A stretch of DNA of 64,000 bases from CAYVQE01 sp964454005 (GTDB taxonomy: Bacteria > Myxococcota > B64-G9). This document shows, in pieces, positions 15,701 through 24,759 of this stretch. Below the pieces are notes generated by a model. That model was not told where the DNA came from. It was given only the letters and a program-made list of their open reading frames with translations, and searched no databases. Both the position numbers and the translations under genes were made by a program. The DNA is taken from the NCBI GenBank assembly GCA_964454005.1, contig CAYVQE010000012.1, positions 1 to 64,000 of the forward strand. Direction: 5' to 3'. Numbering within the stretch: position 1 is the stretch's first letter; every line of letters starts with the position of its first letter.

Positions 15701-18447
15701 AGTTGTCGACCGATCAGAAGCGCTACGCGCCGGGCGACACGGCCAAGCTGATCATCAAGAGCCCGTTCCAGCGCGGCGAAGCCCTGATCGTCATCGAGGA
15801 CCCGGACGGCCACCGGCACCGTTGGGTGCCGGTGCGCGGCGGCAAGGCGGTCGACACCATCCGCATCGAGCCGCACCACGTGCCCAATTTGCCCGTGCAC
15901 GTGGTGTTGATGCGGGGGCGGCTGGGCCATGGCGGCGACGACGACGCGCGTTACCGGCCGCGGACGCTGGCCGCATCCAAGGACCTGGAGATCGAGCCGA
16001 CCGCCAACCGGGTGCACGTCGAGGTGGAGTTGCCGGAGACGGCGCGGCCGGGCTCGACTGTGGACATGACCATACACATGCGGGATCACCGCAAGCGGCC
16101 ACTGGCCGGCGAGGTCACGCTGTGGCTGGTCGACGAGGCGGTGCTGGCGTTGGCGCCGGAGGCGTCGCTGGATCCGCTGGACGCGCTGATCCGCCGCAAC
16201 CGCCGCACCACCAGCGTGCGCGACACCCGCAACCGGGTGGTGGGCCGGCTGCGCGAGCGCGAGGAGCCGGCCGGCGACGGCGGCCCCGGCGACGACCGCG
16301 ATCGGCTACGCGGCAAGCGCCGCGTGCGCAAGAACTTCGAGACCGTTCCCTACTACCAGGCCACCCTGAAGGTCGGCCCTGATGGCGTGCTGCGGGTGCC
16401 GGTCGAGCTGTCCGACGATCTGACCAACTTCCAGGTGCGGGCGGTGGCCGCATCGGCCATGAAGCGCTTCGGCTGGTTCCACAAGCGGCTCAAGGTGCGC
16501 CTGCCCATCATCGTGCAGCCGCAGCTGCCGCGCTTCGCCCGCCAGGGCGATCGCTTTTTCGCCGGCGGCATCGGCCGCCTGGTCGAGGGCGCCGAGGGTC
16601 CCGGCCTGGTCGCGGTGCGCTTCGCGGGCGATGTGACGGCCAAGGACGCCGAGAAGCGCATCGCGCTGAAGCGCAACCGAGCCGAAAGCCACCTGTGGCC
16701 GATCACGGCGGCGGTGGCCGAGGCCGGCCAGCCCGGCCGCATTCAGGTGCGCATGGAGATCGCCCGCCAGCGCGATGGGGTGGGCGACGCCTTCGAGGTC
16801 GAGCTGCCGGTGCTGCCGGACCGCACCGAGGAGCACCAGGCGGTATTTCTGAGCTTGAAATCCGGGGCCGAAAAACTCCCGGCCCTGCCGGAAAAGCCGC
16901 GGCCCGGAACGGTGCGCCAGAAGCTGCTGGTCTCCAGCGTGCCCGGGGTGACCCGCTTGCTGGCCGGCCTGGATTACCTGGCCCGCTATCCGCACGGCTG
17001 CCTGGAGCAGCGGCTCAGCTCCCTGGTGGCCCAGCTGCAGGTCGCCGCCGGGCTGAAGCGCTTGGGGCTCAACGAGCACTACGCCATGCAGGTGGGCGCG
17101 CACGTCGAGCGCATGCTCGAGGAGCTCAAGGCCTTTCAGAACGATCGCGGCTTCTTCGCCTTCTGGCCCGGCGCCGCGGGTACGGTCATGCTGACCGCCC
17201 AGGCGGTCGAGTTCATGGACCTGGCCCGGCGCAAGGGCCACGCCGTGCCCGCCGCCCAGTTCGATCGGGCGGTGGAGGCGCTGGCGCGGGTGCTGCGTTC
17301 GGACTTCACCGGCCTGCGGGCCGGATACCGGTTCAACCAACAGACCACCGCGCTGCGCGCGCTGGTGCGCGTCGGCCGGTTGGACGAGCACTACGCGCTG
17401 GAGCTGTTCCACAACCTGGACGACCTCGACCTGACCAGCATCGCCGACCTGGGCCTGTCTATGCTCCAGCGCGCGGATCTGTTCGAACGCAACCTGGGCC
17501 AGCTGCGCAAGCGGCTGTGGAGCCGGGTGGTGTTCGAGCTGCACCGCGGCGAGCGGGTGTACAAGGGGCTGACCTATTACCGGCGCCGCTGGACGGGCTG
17601 GGTCATCGGCTCCAACCTGTCGGCCCTGTCCGCCGTGTTCGAGAGCCTGGTGCGGCTGGATCCGGGCGACGAACGCCTGGTGCTGCTGCGCGATGCGCTG
17701 CTGGGCGAGGCCTCGGCCGTGCGCGGCTTCGGCAACACGCACGAGAACCGCCGCGCCATCCAGGCCCTGTTGACCTACATGGACAAGGCCGACACGGCCG
17801 ACGTCACGGCCCGCGTCGCGGTTCAAGGCGACGGCGCGCTGGAGTTCGGCGACGGGGTCAAGATCGCCCAACGCAGCTTCTCAAACGACCAGCCGCTGTC
17901 GCTGCAGGTCGAGGCCGAGGGCGAGCTGCTGGCCCGCGTGCTGACCAGCTACCTGCCGGCGGCGCCCGGACATGCGGTCGAGCCGCGCGCTCAGGGGCTG
18001 ATCGTCAGCCGGCGCAGCACCATCTTCCCGGCCGACGACAGCGAACCGCGGGTGTTCGAGGACGAGGCCGGTGCGAAACGCGCGCTGGTCCCGGGCGACA
18101 TCCTGGAGATCGAGGCCCGCCTGGTCAACCAGTCCGAGATGCACCACGTGGCGCTGATCGTGCCCTTCGCCGCCGGACTGGAGCCGCTGAATCCCGAACT
18201 GGCGACCGCCTCCAGCGATGCCAAGCCCTCGCGCGCGGACAGCCGCAAGGCGGACTACGTCCAGCGCCTGGACCACGAGGTGCGCTACTACTTCATCGAC
18301 TTGCCCAAGGGCAACCACAGCTTCTACTTTCGGGTGCGGGCCGCCACGCGCGGCTCCTTCGTCCACCCGGCGCCCTGGGCCGAGCAGATGTACCACCAGG
18401 ATGTGCGCGGGCGCGGCGCCGGGATGCGGATCGCGATCGAGCGCTGA
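12697..18447 (+). CDS. Bacterial alpha-2-macroglobulin (YfhM type) with thioester
   Basis: This 1916-residue protein has a Sec signal peptide (SWIGLLALLGLAQAAAADYRP) and no lipobox, unlike the E. coli lipoprotein homologue. Tandem MG domains include the signature FTERPIYRPGEKVFIKGYLR near residue 640. The A2M domain lies around 1210-1270 (YQATLKVGPDGVLRVPVELSDDLTNFQVRA). The thioester site GCLEQ has Cys1435 and Gln1438, followed by the alpha-helical thioester domain (FFAFWPGAAGTVMLTAQAVEFM) and a C-terminal receptor-like domain. Bacterial A2Ms trap attacking proteases by covalent linkage. Together with the PbpC gene 51 bases downstream this is the classic yfhM-pbpC pairing, thought to protect and repair the envelope. 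Confidence 0.95.
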   Translation: MRTPDWTSWIGLLALLGLAQAAAADYRPADRGQKPAVADPAILPDRFLRGFDPITVYFDSDRGPGRGPADDGDALLRIRPAWPGAWRWTDRRTLQFRPAEPWPALARFQVRAAGERKVLTTMMAAPVAMSPAPGSTELKPFRSLSLTFPQPLDEKALRKMIAIEQRDQPGLANSPRKQLDRFAITALPRRSHRDPAVYALTLPEPVAEGKVLVVRVSLALGDEDKVLWTGRLSTRLPFHVAAVRCGGAHLPLRGDVVVPRDLALACGHSGETPQLEFSAPVRDLSLTELKKLVRLDPAVAGLHFETFGKRVVLRGKFVPDVLYRMRIAQAPITDDSGRPLEDPGDVETFFYLGWKKPFVRWKQGRAILEAEGPRMIPLVGYGEPRVDLRVYRIDPMHPGLWPFPSRPVAVDERADPPFPGEEPEHGPDEVHSVTSRELRQHIRLLGTPLISRVHDLPLDEHGATTHLGLDIGPLLDAKLGRQRPGHYLVGLRRLTGPPRRAYVRVQVTDLSLTSVEERDRVVFYVRSLSDAEPVAGARLVLEVIRDAPKPKPGQQRKPPRIDEIEMRTDRRGRAVLRQQEDWRRVHRLSVRKGEDVLVIDPRDPPPRFANNHWSPWGQWLRWLQAEIPDPANDGLLGFVFTERPIYRPGEKVFIKGYLRRKRSGRLVAPGAADDYLIRIRAPGGKEWLRPVQFTRLNGFSAEFQEADAPTGGYTVSVIRKKNKRVVASRGFRIEAYRIPKFEVQLTGPNRVPNDEPFAVKALARYYAGGSVAGRPIEWTVTRRPYRHVPEGRAGFLFASSLQFSRDGRVRPPETIREQDTLSDKGADTIEVNPALDMDGSARIYRLEAAVTGVDNQLVAALHEVRALPPFVLGMKLDRYFDEPTALRPQILALGVDDEPLAGQKVTLRLYRRTWHSHLRETDFATGKASYVTEKQDEKVFETELVTDKQPVRPSLKLEQAGVYVVELTARDELGRVQTLSADLYVGGKEAIAWNKSQQGVFELSTDQKRYAPGDTAKLIIKSPFQRGEALIVIEDPDGHRHRWVPVRGGKAVDTIRIEPHHVPNLPVHVVLMRGRLGHGGDDDARYRPRTLAASKDLEIEPTANRVHVEVELPETARPGSTVDMTIHMRDHRKRPLAGEVTLWLVDEAVLALAPEASLDPLDALIRRNRRTTSVRDTRNRVVGRLREREEPAGDGGPGDDRDRLRGKRRVRKNFETVPYYQATLKVGPDGVLRVPVELSDDLTNFQVRAVAASAMKRFGWFHKRLKVRLPIIVQPQLPRFARQGDRFFAGGIGRLVEGAEGPGLVAVRFAGDVTAKDAEKRIALKRNRAESHLWPITAAVAEAGQPGRIQVRMEIARQRDGVGDAFEVELPVLPDRTEEHQAVFLSLKSGAEKLPALPEKPRPGTVRQKLLVSSVPGVTRLLAGLDYLARYPHGCLEQRLSSLVAQLQVAAGLKRLGLNEHYAMQVGAHVERMLEELKAFQNDRGFFAFWPGAAGTVMLTAQAVEFMDLARRKGHAVPAAQFDRAVEALARVLRSDFTGLRAGYRFNQQTTALRALVRVGRLDEHYALELFHNLDDLDLTSIADLGLSMLQRADLFERNLGQLRKRLWSRVVFELHRGERVYKGLTYYRRRWTGWVIGSNLSALSAVFESLVRLDPGDERLVLLRDALLGEASAVRGFGNTHENRRAIQALLTYMDKADTADVTARVAVQGDGALEFGDGVKIAQRSFSNDQPLSLQVEAEGELLARVLTSYLPAAPGHAVEPRAQGLIVSRRSTIFPADDSEPRVFEDEAGAKRALVPGDILEIEARLVNQSEMHHVALIVPFAAGLEPLNPELATASSDAKPSRADSRKADYVQRLDHEVRYYFIDLPKGNHSFYFRVRAATRGSFVHPAPWAEQMYHQDVRGRGAGMRIAIER

Positions 18448-18498
18448 ACTCGATGGCGGTGCTTGGCGCAACAGTCCACTCCGGGGAGACGCGGTGGC

Positions 18499-20889
18499 AT
18501 GAGTCGGCGGCAGCGGATTCTGGTCTGCGGGGCGACGGCGGCGGCCATGGCGGCCGTGGCCCTGGCGGCGGTGTTCGTCTGCTCGCTGCAGCGTGGCCTG
18601 CACACCCCGCAGCCCTCGAAGCTGATGCTGGATCGTCGCGGGCATTACCTGGGCGAGGTGTCCGGTCACCGCGGCCGCATCGGATACTGGCCGCTGCCGC
18701 CGGTTTTGCCGGAGAAGATCATCCACGCCACGCTGGAGACCGAGGATCAGTACTTCTACCACCACGCCGGCGTACACCTGCCCTCGGTGCTGCGGGCCCT
18801 GGCGCAGTACATGGCCCACGGGCAGGTGATCTCGGGCGCCTCGACCATCGCCATGCAGGTCGCCCGCCTGCAGCGACCCAGCCCGCGTACCCTGTGGGCC
18901 AAGGCGCGCGAGTCGGCCGAGGCCCTGCTTTTGGTGCGCGATCACGGCCACGACAGGGTGCTGCGCCAGTATCTGACCCTGGCCCCTTACGGCAACCGGG
19001 TGCGCGGCATCGTGCGCGCCGCGCGCTACTACTTCGCCAAGCCCATCCGGGACCTGTCCTGGCTGCAGGTCGCCTTCCTGGTCGGCCTGCCCCAGGCGCC
19101 GGGGCGCATGAACCCACACCGGCCGGAGGGCCTGGAGCGCGGGCTGCGCCGGGCGCGGCTCATCCTGGCGCGGCTGAATCGGCTCGGCCATCTCGACGAC
19201 ACCGAGCTGCGCCAGGCGCTGGCGTCCGAACTCGGGCTGGTGGATAGGCCCGAGCGGCGGGCCGAGGCCATGCACGCGGTGCTGCGCTGGAGCGAGCTGG
19301 TGGCCGAGCGGCCCGGCTTCATCCACGACACCAGCATCGACCTGGAACTGCAGCGCCGGGCGGCCGACCGGATGGCGGCCCAGCTGAAGCGGCTGCGCTG
19401 GCGCGGTGCCGGCAACGCCGCCTTGCTGGTGGTGGATCGCGATACCGGCGAGGTGCTGGTCTACCTCGGCTCCAACGATTACTTCGCCCAGGAGCCGCGC
19501 GGGGCCATCGACTACCTGCGCGTCAAGCGCCCCCCGGGCTCGGCGCTCAAGCCCTTCGTTTACGCCCTGGCCTTCGAACAGGGCAACCTGACCGCGGCCA
19601 GCCAGTTGGGCGACATCCAGGTCGAGTTCATCCGCGAGCACAACTCGGCCTACCGGCCGCACAACATCGGGCACGATTTCCTGGGTCCCATGCTGGCCCG
19701 CGAGGCGCTGGCCAACTCGCGCAACATCCCGGCGCTGGAGGTCCTGTCGCGGCTCGGGGTGGAGCGGGCGCTGCAGTTTTTCGACGCAGCCGGGGTGGCG
19801 GGCATCGACTACGATCCGGGCGCGTACGGCCTGGGTCTGGTGTTGGGCAACCTGCACGTCACCCTCGAGGAATTGGTGGCCCTGTACGGCGTGCTAGCTC
19901 ACGACGGGCGCACCCGGCGGCTGCGCTTTTTTCCCGCGGGCCAGGGCGCGCAAGAGAGCCCTTCCGCGCTAGCGGCCGGTGCCCGGCTGCTCTCGCCGGG
20001 CACGGCCCAGCTGGTGGCGCATATCCTGGCCGATCCGGTCGCCCGCAAGCCCACCTTCGCCCGCGGCAATGCGCTGGAGTACGACTACGGGGTGGCGGTC
20101 AAGACCGGCACCAGCCAGGGCTACCGCGACGGTTGGGCGGTGGCCTTCTCGGATCGCCTGATCGTCGGCGCCTGGATCGGCAACCACGACTGGCGCCGCA
20201 TGAACCGGGTGGGCGGGTTGAGCGCGGCGCGCATCGTGCGCTCGGTCATGGACGACCTGATGGCGCGCCACGAGTCCCACCGCGCGGTGGCCGAGCAGGT
20301 GCCGTCGCCGCAGGGCTACGAGCGCCGCCTGGTCTGCGGCCTGAGCGGCCGGCTGGCCGGGCCCCATTGCCCGCACCGGCGGGTCGAGTACTTCGCCCCG
20401 GGCAGCGCCCCCTACGCCAGCTGCCCTTACCACCGCAAGGTCCGGCTCGACCGCCGCAACGGTCTGCTGGCCGGCCCGGCCTGCCCCGAATGGGCGCTGG
20501 ATGAGCGGGTCATGGTCAGCCTGCCCGAGCGCTACGCCGCCTGGGCGCGGGCGGCCCGGCTCGAGATCGCCCCGGTGCGCACCAGCCCGCTGTGCCGGGC
20601 CGAGGTCGATGCGCAGCCGCCGGCGCTGAGCATCACCGAGCCGCGCGACGGGGCGCGCTACGTCTGGGACCCGGACACCCCGGCCGCCTACGATACGGTC
20701 AAGCTGGCCGCCCGGGTCGAACCGCCCGACGCCCCGATCGTGTTTTTGGTCGACGGCCTGCCGGTGGCCCGGGTGGAGTACCCGCACGAGTTCCGCTGGC
20801 CGCTCGAGCCGGGCACCCACTCGATCCGCGCCGCCCTGCTCGACCGGCCGCAGGTCAGCCCGCCGGTCACCATCACCGTGCGCGACTGA
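18499..20889 (+). CDS. pbpC: Penicillin-binding protein 1C
   Basis: This 796-residue bifunctional peptidoglycan synthase starts at the ATG at 18499 (an upstream in-frame TTG at 18463 is less likely). A single N-terminal membrane anchor (ILVCGATAAAMAAVALAAVFVCSL) precedes the GT51 glycosyltransferase with catalytic Glu82 in ETEDQYFYHHAGV and GASTIAMQVARL. The transpeptidase has S348-A-L-K351, the SxN motif S407-R-N409 and KTG at 535-537. The C-terminus is the penicillin-binding-protein 1C beta domain (ALSITEPRDGARYVWDPD to the end). All catalytic residues are present. It is last in the operon with alpha-2-macroglobulin, as in enterobacteria. Confidence 0.96.
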   Translation: MSRRQRILVCGATAAAMAAVALAAVFVCSLQRGLHTPQPSKLMLDRRGHYLGEVSGHRGRIGYWPLPPVLPEKIIHATLETEDQYFYHHAGVHLPSVLRALAQYMAHGQVISGASTIAMQVARLQRPSPRTLWAKARESAEALLLVRDHGHDRVLRQYLTLAPYGNRVRGIVRAARYYFAKPIRDLSWLQVAFLVGLPQAPGRMNPHRPEGLERGLRRARLILARLNRLGHLDDTELRQALASELGLVDRPERRAEAMHAVLRWSELVAERPGFIHDTSIDLELQRRAADRMAAQLKRLRWRGAGNAALLVVDRDTGEVLVYLGSNDYFAQEPRGAIDYLRVKRPPGSALKPFVYALAFEQGNLTAASQLGDIQVEFIREHNSAYRPHNIGHDFLGPMLAREALANSRNIPALEVLSRLGVERALQFFDAAGVAGIDYDPGAYGLGLVLGNLHVTLEELVALYGVLAHDGRTRRLRFFPAGQGAQESPSALAAGARLLSPGTAQLVAHILADPVARKPTFARGNALEYDYGVAVKTGTSQGYRDGWAVAFSDRLIVGAWIGNHDWRRMNRVGGLSAARIVRSVMDDLMARHESHRAVAEQVPSPQGYERRLVCGLSGRLAGPHCPHRRVEYFAPGSAPYASCPYHRKVRLDRRNGLLAGPACPEWALDERVMVSLPERYAAWARAARLEIAPVRTSPLCRAEVDAQPPALSITEPRDGARYVWDPDTPAAYDTVKLAARVEPPDAPIVFLVDGLPVARVEYPHEFRWPLEPGTHSIRAALLDRPQVSPPVTITVRD

Positions 20890-20932
20890 GCCGGCGTCAT
20901 CCGCCAGATCCACCCTTTCCCGGGGCCGCGGG

Positions 20933-20961
20933 TTTTCTCCCGCCGGCCGGTCGACTACAAT
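20933..20961 (+). promoter_or_regulatory. Candidate promoter of pssA
   Basis: A good -10 (TACAAT, 20956-20961) has only a weak -35 (TTTTCT, 20933-20938) 17 bases upstream. It lies in the 125-base gap after pbpC. The CCCG...CGGG stem with a following TTTT at 20919-20936 could act as a weak terminator of the preceding operon. Confidence 0.4.
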
Positions 20962-21014
20962 AGCGGCCGGAGGTATCCGGCCGCTGCGACGCAGGTTGCC
21001 CGATTGGAGGACGG

Positions 21015-21659
21015 ATGGCAGAAGACAGACCCGGCGATGAGGCGCCCAAGCGCCACTTCAGCCTGCTGCGCACCTTGGTGTTGGCCGATCTGTTGACGCT
21101 GGGCAACGCCGCCTGCGGCACCATGGCCATCTTCATGTGCCTCAAGGGGCTCGACCTCAATGCCCCGGTGTTCATCTGGACGGCCTTCGCCTTGATCCCG
21201 GTGGCGCTGGTGCTCGACATACTCGACGGCTTCGTGGCCCGTTGGCGCCGGCGCAAGTCCTACCTGGGCGCCGATCTGGACTCGCTGGCCGACAGCATCT
21301 CCTTCGGGGTGGCGCCGGCGGTGCTGGGCTATACGCTCGGCATGCGCGGGGGCTGGGATGTGCTGGTGCTGGTGCTGTTCGTCACCGCGGGCATCGCCCG
21401 GCTGGCCCGCTACAACGCCACCCTCGACGATCTGTCCGGCGAGGGGGGCAAGGTGCGCTACTACGAAGGGCTGCCCATTCCGTCCAGCGTGCTGCTGGTG
21501 GCCGTGCTGGCGGTGGCCTTCGCCACCGATGCGGTGGGCGCGCGGCTGTGGTTCGGCTCGGTGGAGCTGCTGGGTACCCCGCTGCACCCGCTGGTGCTGG
21601 TCTACCTGCTCAGCGGCTGCGCCATGGTCAGCGCCACCCTGCGCATTCCCAAGCCCTGA
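21015..21659 (+). CDS. pssA: CDP-diacylglycerol-serine O-phosphatidyltransferase
   Basis: This 214-residue integral membrane protein is preceded by TTGGAGGACGG. It makes phosphatidylserine from CDP-diacylglycerol and serine. The full CDP-alcohol phosphotransferase motif DG-x2-AR-x8-G-x3-D-x3-D is present (D71-G72, A75-R76, G85, D89, D93). The N-terminus (FSLLRTLVLADLLTLGNAACGTMAIF) and the KVRYYEGLPIPSS loop are those of the PssA branch rather than of PgsA. About six membrane segments are visible. The C-terminus (GCAMVSATLRIPKP) is short and typical. It is followed 27 bases later by RNase D on the same strand. Confidence 0.9.
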   Translation: MAEDRPGDEAPKRHFSLLRTLVLADLLTLGNAACGTMAIFMCLKGLDLNAPVFIWTAFALIPVALVLDILDGFVARWRRRKSYLGADLDSLADSISFGVAPAVLGYTLGMRGGWDVLVLVLFVTAGIARLARYNATLDDLSGEGGKVRYYEGLPIPSSVLLVAVLAVAFATDAVGARLWFGSVELLGTPLHPLVLVYLLSGCAMVSATLRIPKP

Positions 21660-21686
21660 GCCAGGCGAGCGGATGGGAGCAGGGCG

Positions 21687-22850
21687 ATGACTCCGGCGGC
21701 CGAGCGAGACTTCTGCTTCGTCCAGTCCCGGGCGGAGCTGGCCGCGCTGCTCGAAGCGCTGGCGTCCAGCTCCCGGGTGGCGCTCGACACCGAAGCCGAC
21801 AGCCTGCACCATTACTTCCAGAAAGTCTGCTTGATCCAGCTCAGCCTGGACGAAGCCAGGCCGCAACATTGGGTGATCGATCCGCTGGCCGAACTCGGGC
21901 TGGAGCCGCTCATGGAACAGCTGCGCCGGCGGGTGCTGGTGTTGCACGGTGCCGATTACGACCTGCGTATGCTGCGCAGCGACTTCGGCTTTCGCCCCGG
22001 AGCCGCGGTGATCGACACCATGCTGGCCGCCCAGCTGCTGGGCCACCGGCGGCCGGGCCTGGCCGCGCTGGTGGCCGAGCGTTTTGGCCACCAGCTGTCG
22101 AAGAAGGCCCAGCGGGCCGACTGGGCAGCCCGGCCCCTGGCCCACGAGCTGCTGGGGTATGCGGCCGACGACACCCGCCACCTGCTGGCGCTGGCCGATG
22201 GTCTGCTCGAGGACCTGGAGCGCTGCGGCCGGCTGGCCTGGCACGCCGAGAGCTGCCGCCGGCTGGTGGCGGCCACCGCCTGCGACCGGTCGCGCGATCC
22301 GGATGCGGAGTGGCGCATTCCGGGCGCGGGCAAGTTGGACCGGCAGACCTTGGCCATGCTGCGCAGCTTGTGGACCTGGCGCGAGGATGAGGCGCGGCGG
22401 GTCGATCGGCCGCCGTTTCGGGTGCTGCACAACGGCGAGCTGCTCGAGCTGGCCGTCTGGCTGGCCGCCGACCGGCGGCGGCTGCCGCTGCGCCATCCCC
22501 GGCTGGGCCGGCGGCTGCACCACCGACCGCGCCAGTCGCTTGAGCGGGCGGCGGCCGCGGCCCGGGCCCTGCCAGCCGAGCGCTGGCCGCGCCGGCGCTG
22601 GGGCCGGCGCGGCACACCGGTCGGGCCGCTGCTCAAGCCGCTGCGCCGGGCCGTGGCCGAGCGGGCCGCGGAGCTGGACCTGGAGCCGTGTTTGCTGGCG
22701 CCCAAGGCCGCCCTGGAAGCCATCGGACGTGTCCGACCGGCCGATGCGGCCGGGCTGCAGCGGGTCGGCGGGCTGATGGACTGGCAGACCGAGCTGCTCG
22801 AGCCCGTGCTGCGGCCGCTGCTGCGCGTGGACACGGCCGCCGACGGTTGA
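21687..22850 (+). CDS. rnd: Ribonuclease D
   Basis: This 387-residue protein has the DEDDy 3'-5' exonuclease domain in the first ~200 residues: Asp34 and Glu36 in VALDTEADSLH, the Asp of LHGADYDLRML, and YAADDTRHLLAL carrying the final Tyr and Asp. The C-terminal half holds one clear HRDC-like region (TLAMLRSLWTWREDEARRVDRPPFRVLHNGELLELAVW) and a second, more diverged one near the end, as in RNase D. The predicted role is 3' trimming of tRNA and other stable RNAs. The stop overlaps a TTGACA hexamer that may start transcription of the next gene. Confidence 0.9.
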   Translation: MTPAAERDFCFVQSRAELAALLEALASSSRVALDTEADSLHHYFQKVCLIQLSLDEARPQHWVIDPLAELGLEPLMEQLRRRVLVLHGADYDLRMLRSDFGFRPGAAVIDTMLAAQLLGHRRPGLAALVAERFGHQLSKKAQRADWAARPLAHELLGYAADDTRHLLALADGLLEDLERCGRLAWHAESCRRLVAATACDRSRDPDAEWRIPGAGKLDRQTLAMLRSLWTWREDEARRVDRPPFRVLHNGELLELAVWLAADRRRLPLRHPRLGRRLHHRPRQSLERAAAAARALPAERWPRRRWGRRGTPVGPLLKPLRRAVAERAAELDLEPCLLAPKAALEAIGRVRPADAAGLQRVGGLMDWQTELLEPVLRPLLRVDTAADG

Positions 22851-22876
22851 CAGGCCCGGGAGCCTGGGGCGAGAAT
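22847..22876 (+). promoter_or_regulatory. Candidate promoter of the PEGA gene
   Basis: A perfect -35 TTGACA (22847-22852) overlaps the RNase D stop codon. It is followed by 18 bases and GAGAAT (22871-22876). Transcription would start about 60 bases before the ATG at 22942. Confidence 0.5.
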
Positions 22877-22941
22877 GCCAACAACCACAGAGTGTTCTGA
22901 GCCCGATGGGCCCTATGGGGCCCGGGCGAGAGGGTGATTGC

Positions 22942-24729
22942 ATGGAGCGGATCGGGAAGCTGATTGGGTGCCTGTTGGGTTTGTGCCTGGCTCTCGGCTG
23001 GACCGGGACGGCAGCGGCCGAGCAGAAATGCGTCGGCTGGATCGCGGTCGACACCGGGGAGGTGACGGGAGCCGAGATCCAGGTCGACGGCAAGCCGGTC
23101 GGTCTGAAGACCCCGGATACGGTCAAGGGCGTCGCCTGCGGCCAGCACACGGTCACGGTACACAAGGAGTTCTATCGGGCCCAGCCGCACAAGGTGGAGG
23201 TCGCCTCCGGCGACGTGGCCAAGGTGCAGTTCGAGTTGGTGCCCAACTTCGCCAGCCTCGAGGTACTGTCCAAGCCCGGTGGGGCCGAGGTCTGGCTCGA
23301 CGGCGAAAAGGCCGGCAAGACCCCGTTGAAGCTGGCCCGCGCCGAGGCCGGCCGCCATCGCCTCGAGGTGCGCCTGGCCGATTACGCCACGGCCGAGCGC
23401 CAGGTGGTGCTGCGGCCGGGTGGCGAGAGCGTGCAGCGCTTCGCCCTCGAGCCCGATTTCGGCAGCCTGGTGGTCGAGGCACCGGAAGGGGTCGAGGCCA
23501 CGGTTTGGCTCGACGGCGATGCGCTGGGCCCGGCGCCGCTGGAGTTGAAGCGGGTCGTGGCCGGGCGCCACACGGTCCGGGTGACAGCCGATCTGTACCG
23601 GCCTTTCGAGCGCAAGGTGGTGGTGCGCTCCGGCCGCCGCAACCGGATCAAGGCCCGGTTGCGGCCGAACCACGGCACCCTGGCCATCCGCACCCGGCCG
23701 CCGGGCGGCCAAGTGCGGATCGACGGCGGGGCCGCGGGTACCACCCCGCTCGAGGTCAAGCTGGCTCCCGGCCCGCATGCGATCGAGGTCAGCGGCCCCA
23801 GCCCGGCCTACACGCCGGTCACGCGCAAGGTGCGCGTGCGCCGCGGCGGGCGGCACAAGCTGGTGCTCAAGCTGCCGGCCAAGACCGGCATGCTGATGAT
23901 CGACACGGTGCCCTTCGGGGCCCGGATCGAGATCGACGGCAAGCCGCGGGGCACCGGCCCGCTGTCGCTCAAGGCGGTACCGGTGGGCGCCCACGTGCTG
24001 CTGGCCCGCAAACAGGGCCTGCCGCCGCTGCACGGCCGCATCGAGGTGGTCGCTGGCGAGCGTTCGCTGGTGGAGATGAACCTGAAGGAGCCGGAGAAAT
24101 CGGTCTACCGCTCGCCCGTGGCGCCGGCCGCGGTCGCCGAGAGCGAACCGAAATCCAAACCGAGACCGAAATCGAAACCGGAGCCCCAACCCGAGCCCGC
24201 GGCCGAGCCCGCGGCCGAGCCCCAGCCCGAGCCCGAGGCCGGGGCCGATTCGACAGAAATGGCCGAAGCCGAGCCGGAGACGCCCGCCTTCGTCGACGAC
24301 GGCTCGAGCGAAGAGGCCGACACCGAGGTCAGCGCCCGGGCGGCCGCGGGCATGAGCGCCCAGCGCTGGTCGGCCTGGATCACCGGCGGCACCGCGGTGG
24401 CCGCGGCCATCGCCTGCGCGACCATGTTCGGCATGGGCTTCGCCGCCGAGAGCGACGCCGACAACGCCTACCAGAAATGGCTGGACAACCGCGACACGCC
24501 CCAGGCCGACCAGCTCGAGGATGAGTACGAGGAGCTGGACCGCGATTCGGCCCTGTACAAGAACGTCGGCTGGGGCATGCTCGGCGGAGCGGTGGCCCTG
24601 GGCGCGGTGTCGGTGGTGCTGTTTCTGACCGAGCCCGAGCCCGAGGTCGATGCCACCGGCCCCCAGGACGGCTTCGGCCTGGCGCCGCTGCCCGGCGGGG
24701 CCATGGCCAGCTACCGCATCCGCTTCTGA
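22942..24729 (+). CDS. Exported PEGA-repeat protein with C-terminal membrane segments
   Basis: This 595-residue protein starts at the ATG at 22942, chosen because it begins a signal peptide (MERIGKLIGCLLGLCLALGWTGTAAA). Five or six PEGA modules follow to about residue 385, each with a GAEVWLDGEKAGKTPL-like strand and an AGRHRLEV-like strand. A Lys/Pro/Glu-rich linker (about 395-455) is built from KPKSKPEPQPEPAAEP-type repeats. Two membrane helices lie near the end (WITGGTAVAAAIACATMFGMGFA and GWGMLGGAVALGAVSVVLFL). PEGA domains are thought to bind surface polymers, and this layout is common in Myxococcota. The neighbouring kinase carries the same domain, which hints at a shared pathway. No ligand can be inferred. 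Confidence 0.85.
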   Translation: MERIGKLIGCLLGLCLALGWTGTAAAEQKCVGWIAVDTGEVTGAEIQVDGKPVGLKTPDTVKGVACGQHTVTVHKEFYRAQPHKVEVASGDVAKVQFELVPNFASLEVLSKPGGAEVWLDGEKAGKTPLKLARAEAGRHRLEVRLADYATAERQVVLRPGGESVQRFALEPDFGSLVVEAPEGVEATVWLDGDALGPAPLELKRVVAGRHTVRVTADLYRPFERKVVVRSGRRNRIKARLRPNHGTLAIRTRPPGGQVRIDGGAAGTTPLEVKLAPGPHAIEVSGPSPAYTPVTRKVRVRRGGRHKLVLKLPAKTGMLMIDTVPFGARIEIDGKPRGTGPLSLKAVPVGAHVLLARKQGLPPLHGRIEVVAGERSLVEMNLKEPEKSVYRSPVAPAAVAESEPKSKPRPKSKPEPQPEPAAEPAAEPQPEPEAGADSTEMAEAEPETPAFVDDGSSEEADTEVSARAAAGMSAQRWSAWITGGTAVAAAIACATMFGMGFAAESDADNAYQKWLDNRDTPQADQLEDEYEELDRDSALYKNVGWGMLGGAVALGAVSVVLFLTEPEPEVDATGPQDGFGLAPLPGGAMASYRIRF

Positions 24730-24759
24730 TCCCCGGGGGCATGACAGGAGGTTGACGAG

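Noticed and set aside
12589..16089. An 1166-codon minus-strand open frame opposite alpha-2-macroglobulin
   Set aside because: No start signals and no domain; the sense strand encodes a full A2M with thioester.
18463..18498. TTG at 18463 as the pbpC start
   Set aside because: It lacks a ribosome-binding site; the ATG at 18499 gives the normal N-terminus with a GGGGAGA upstream.
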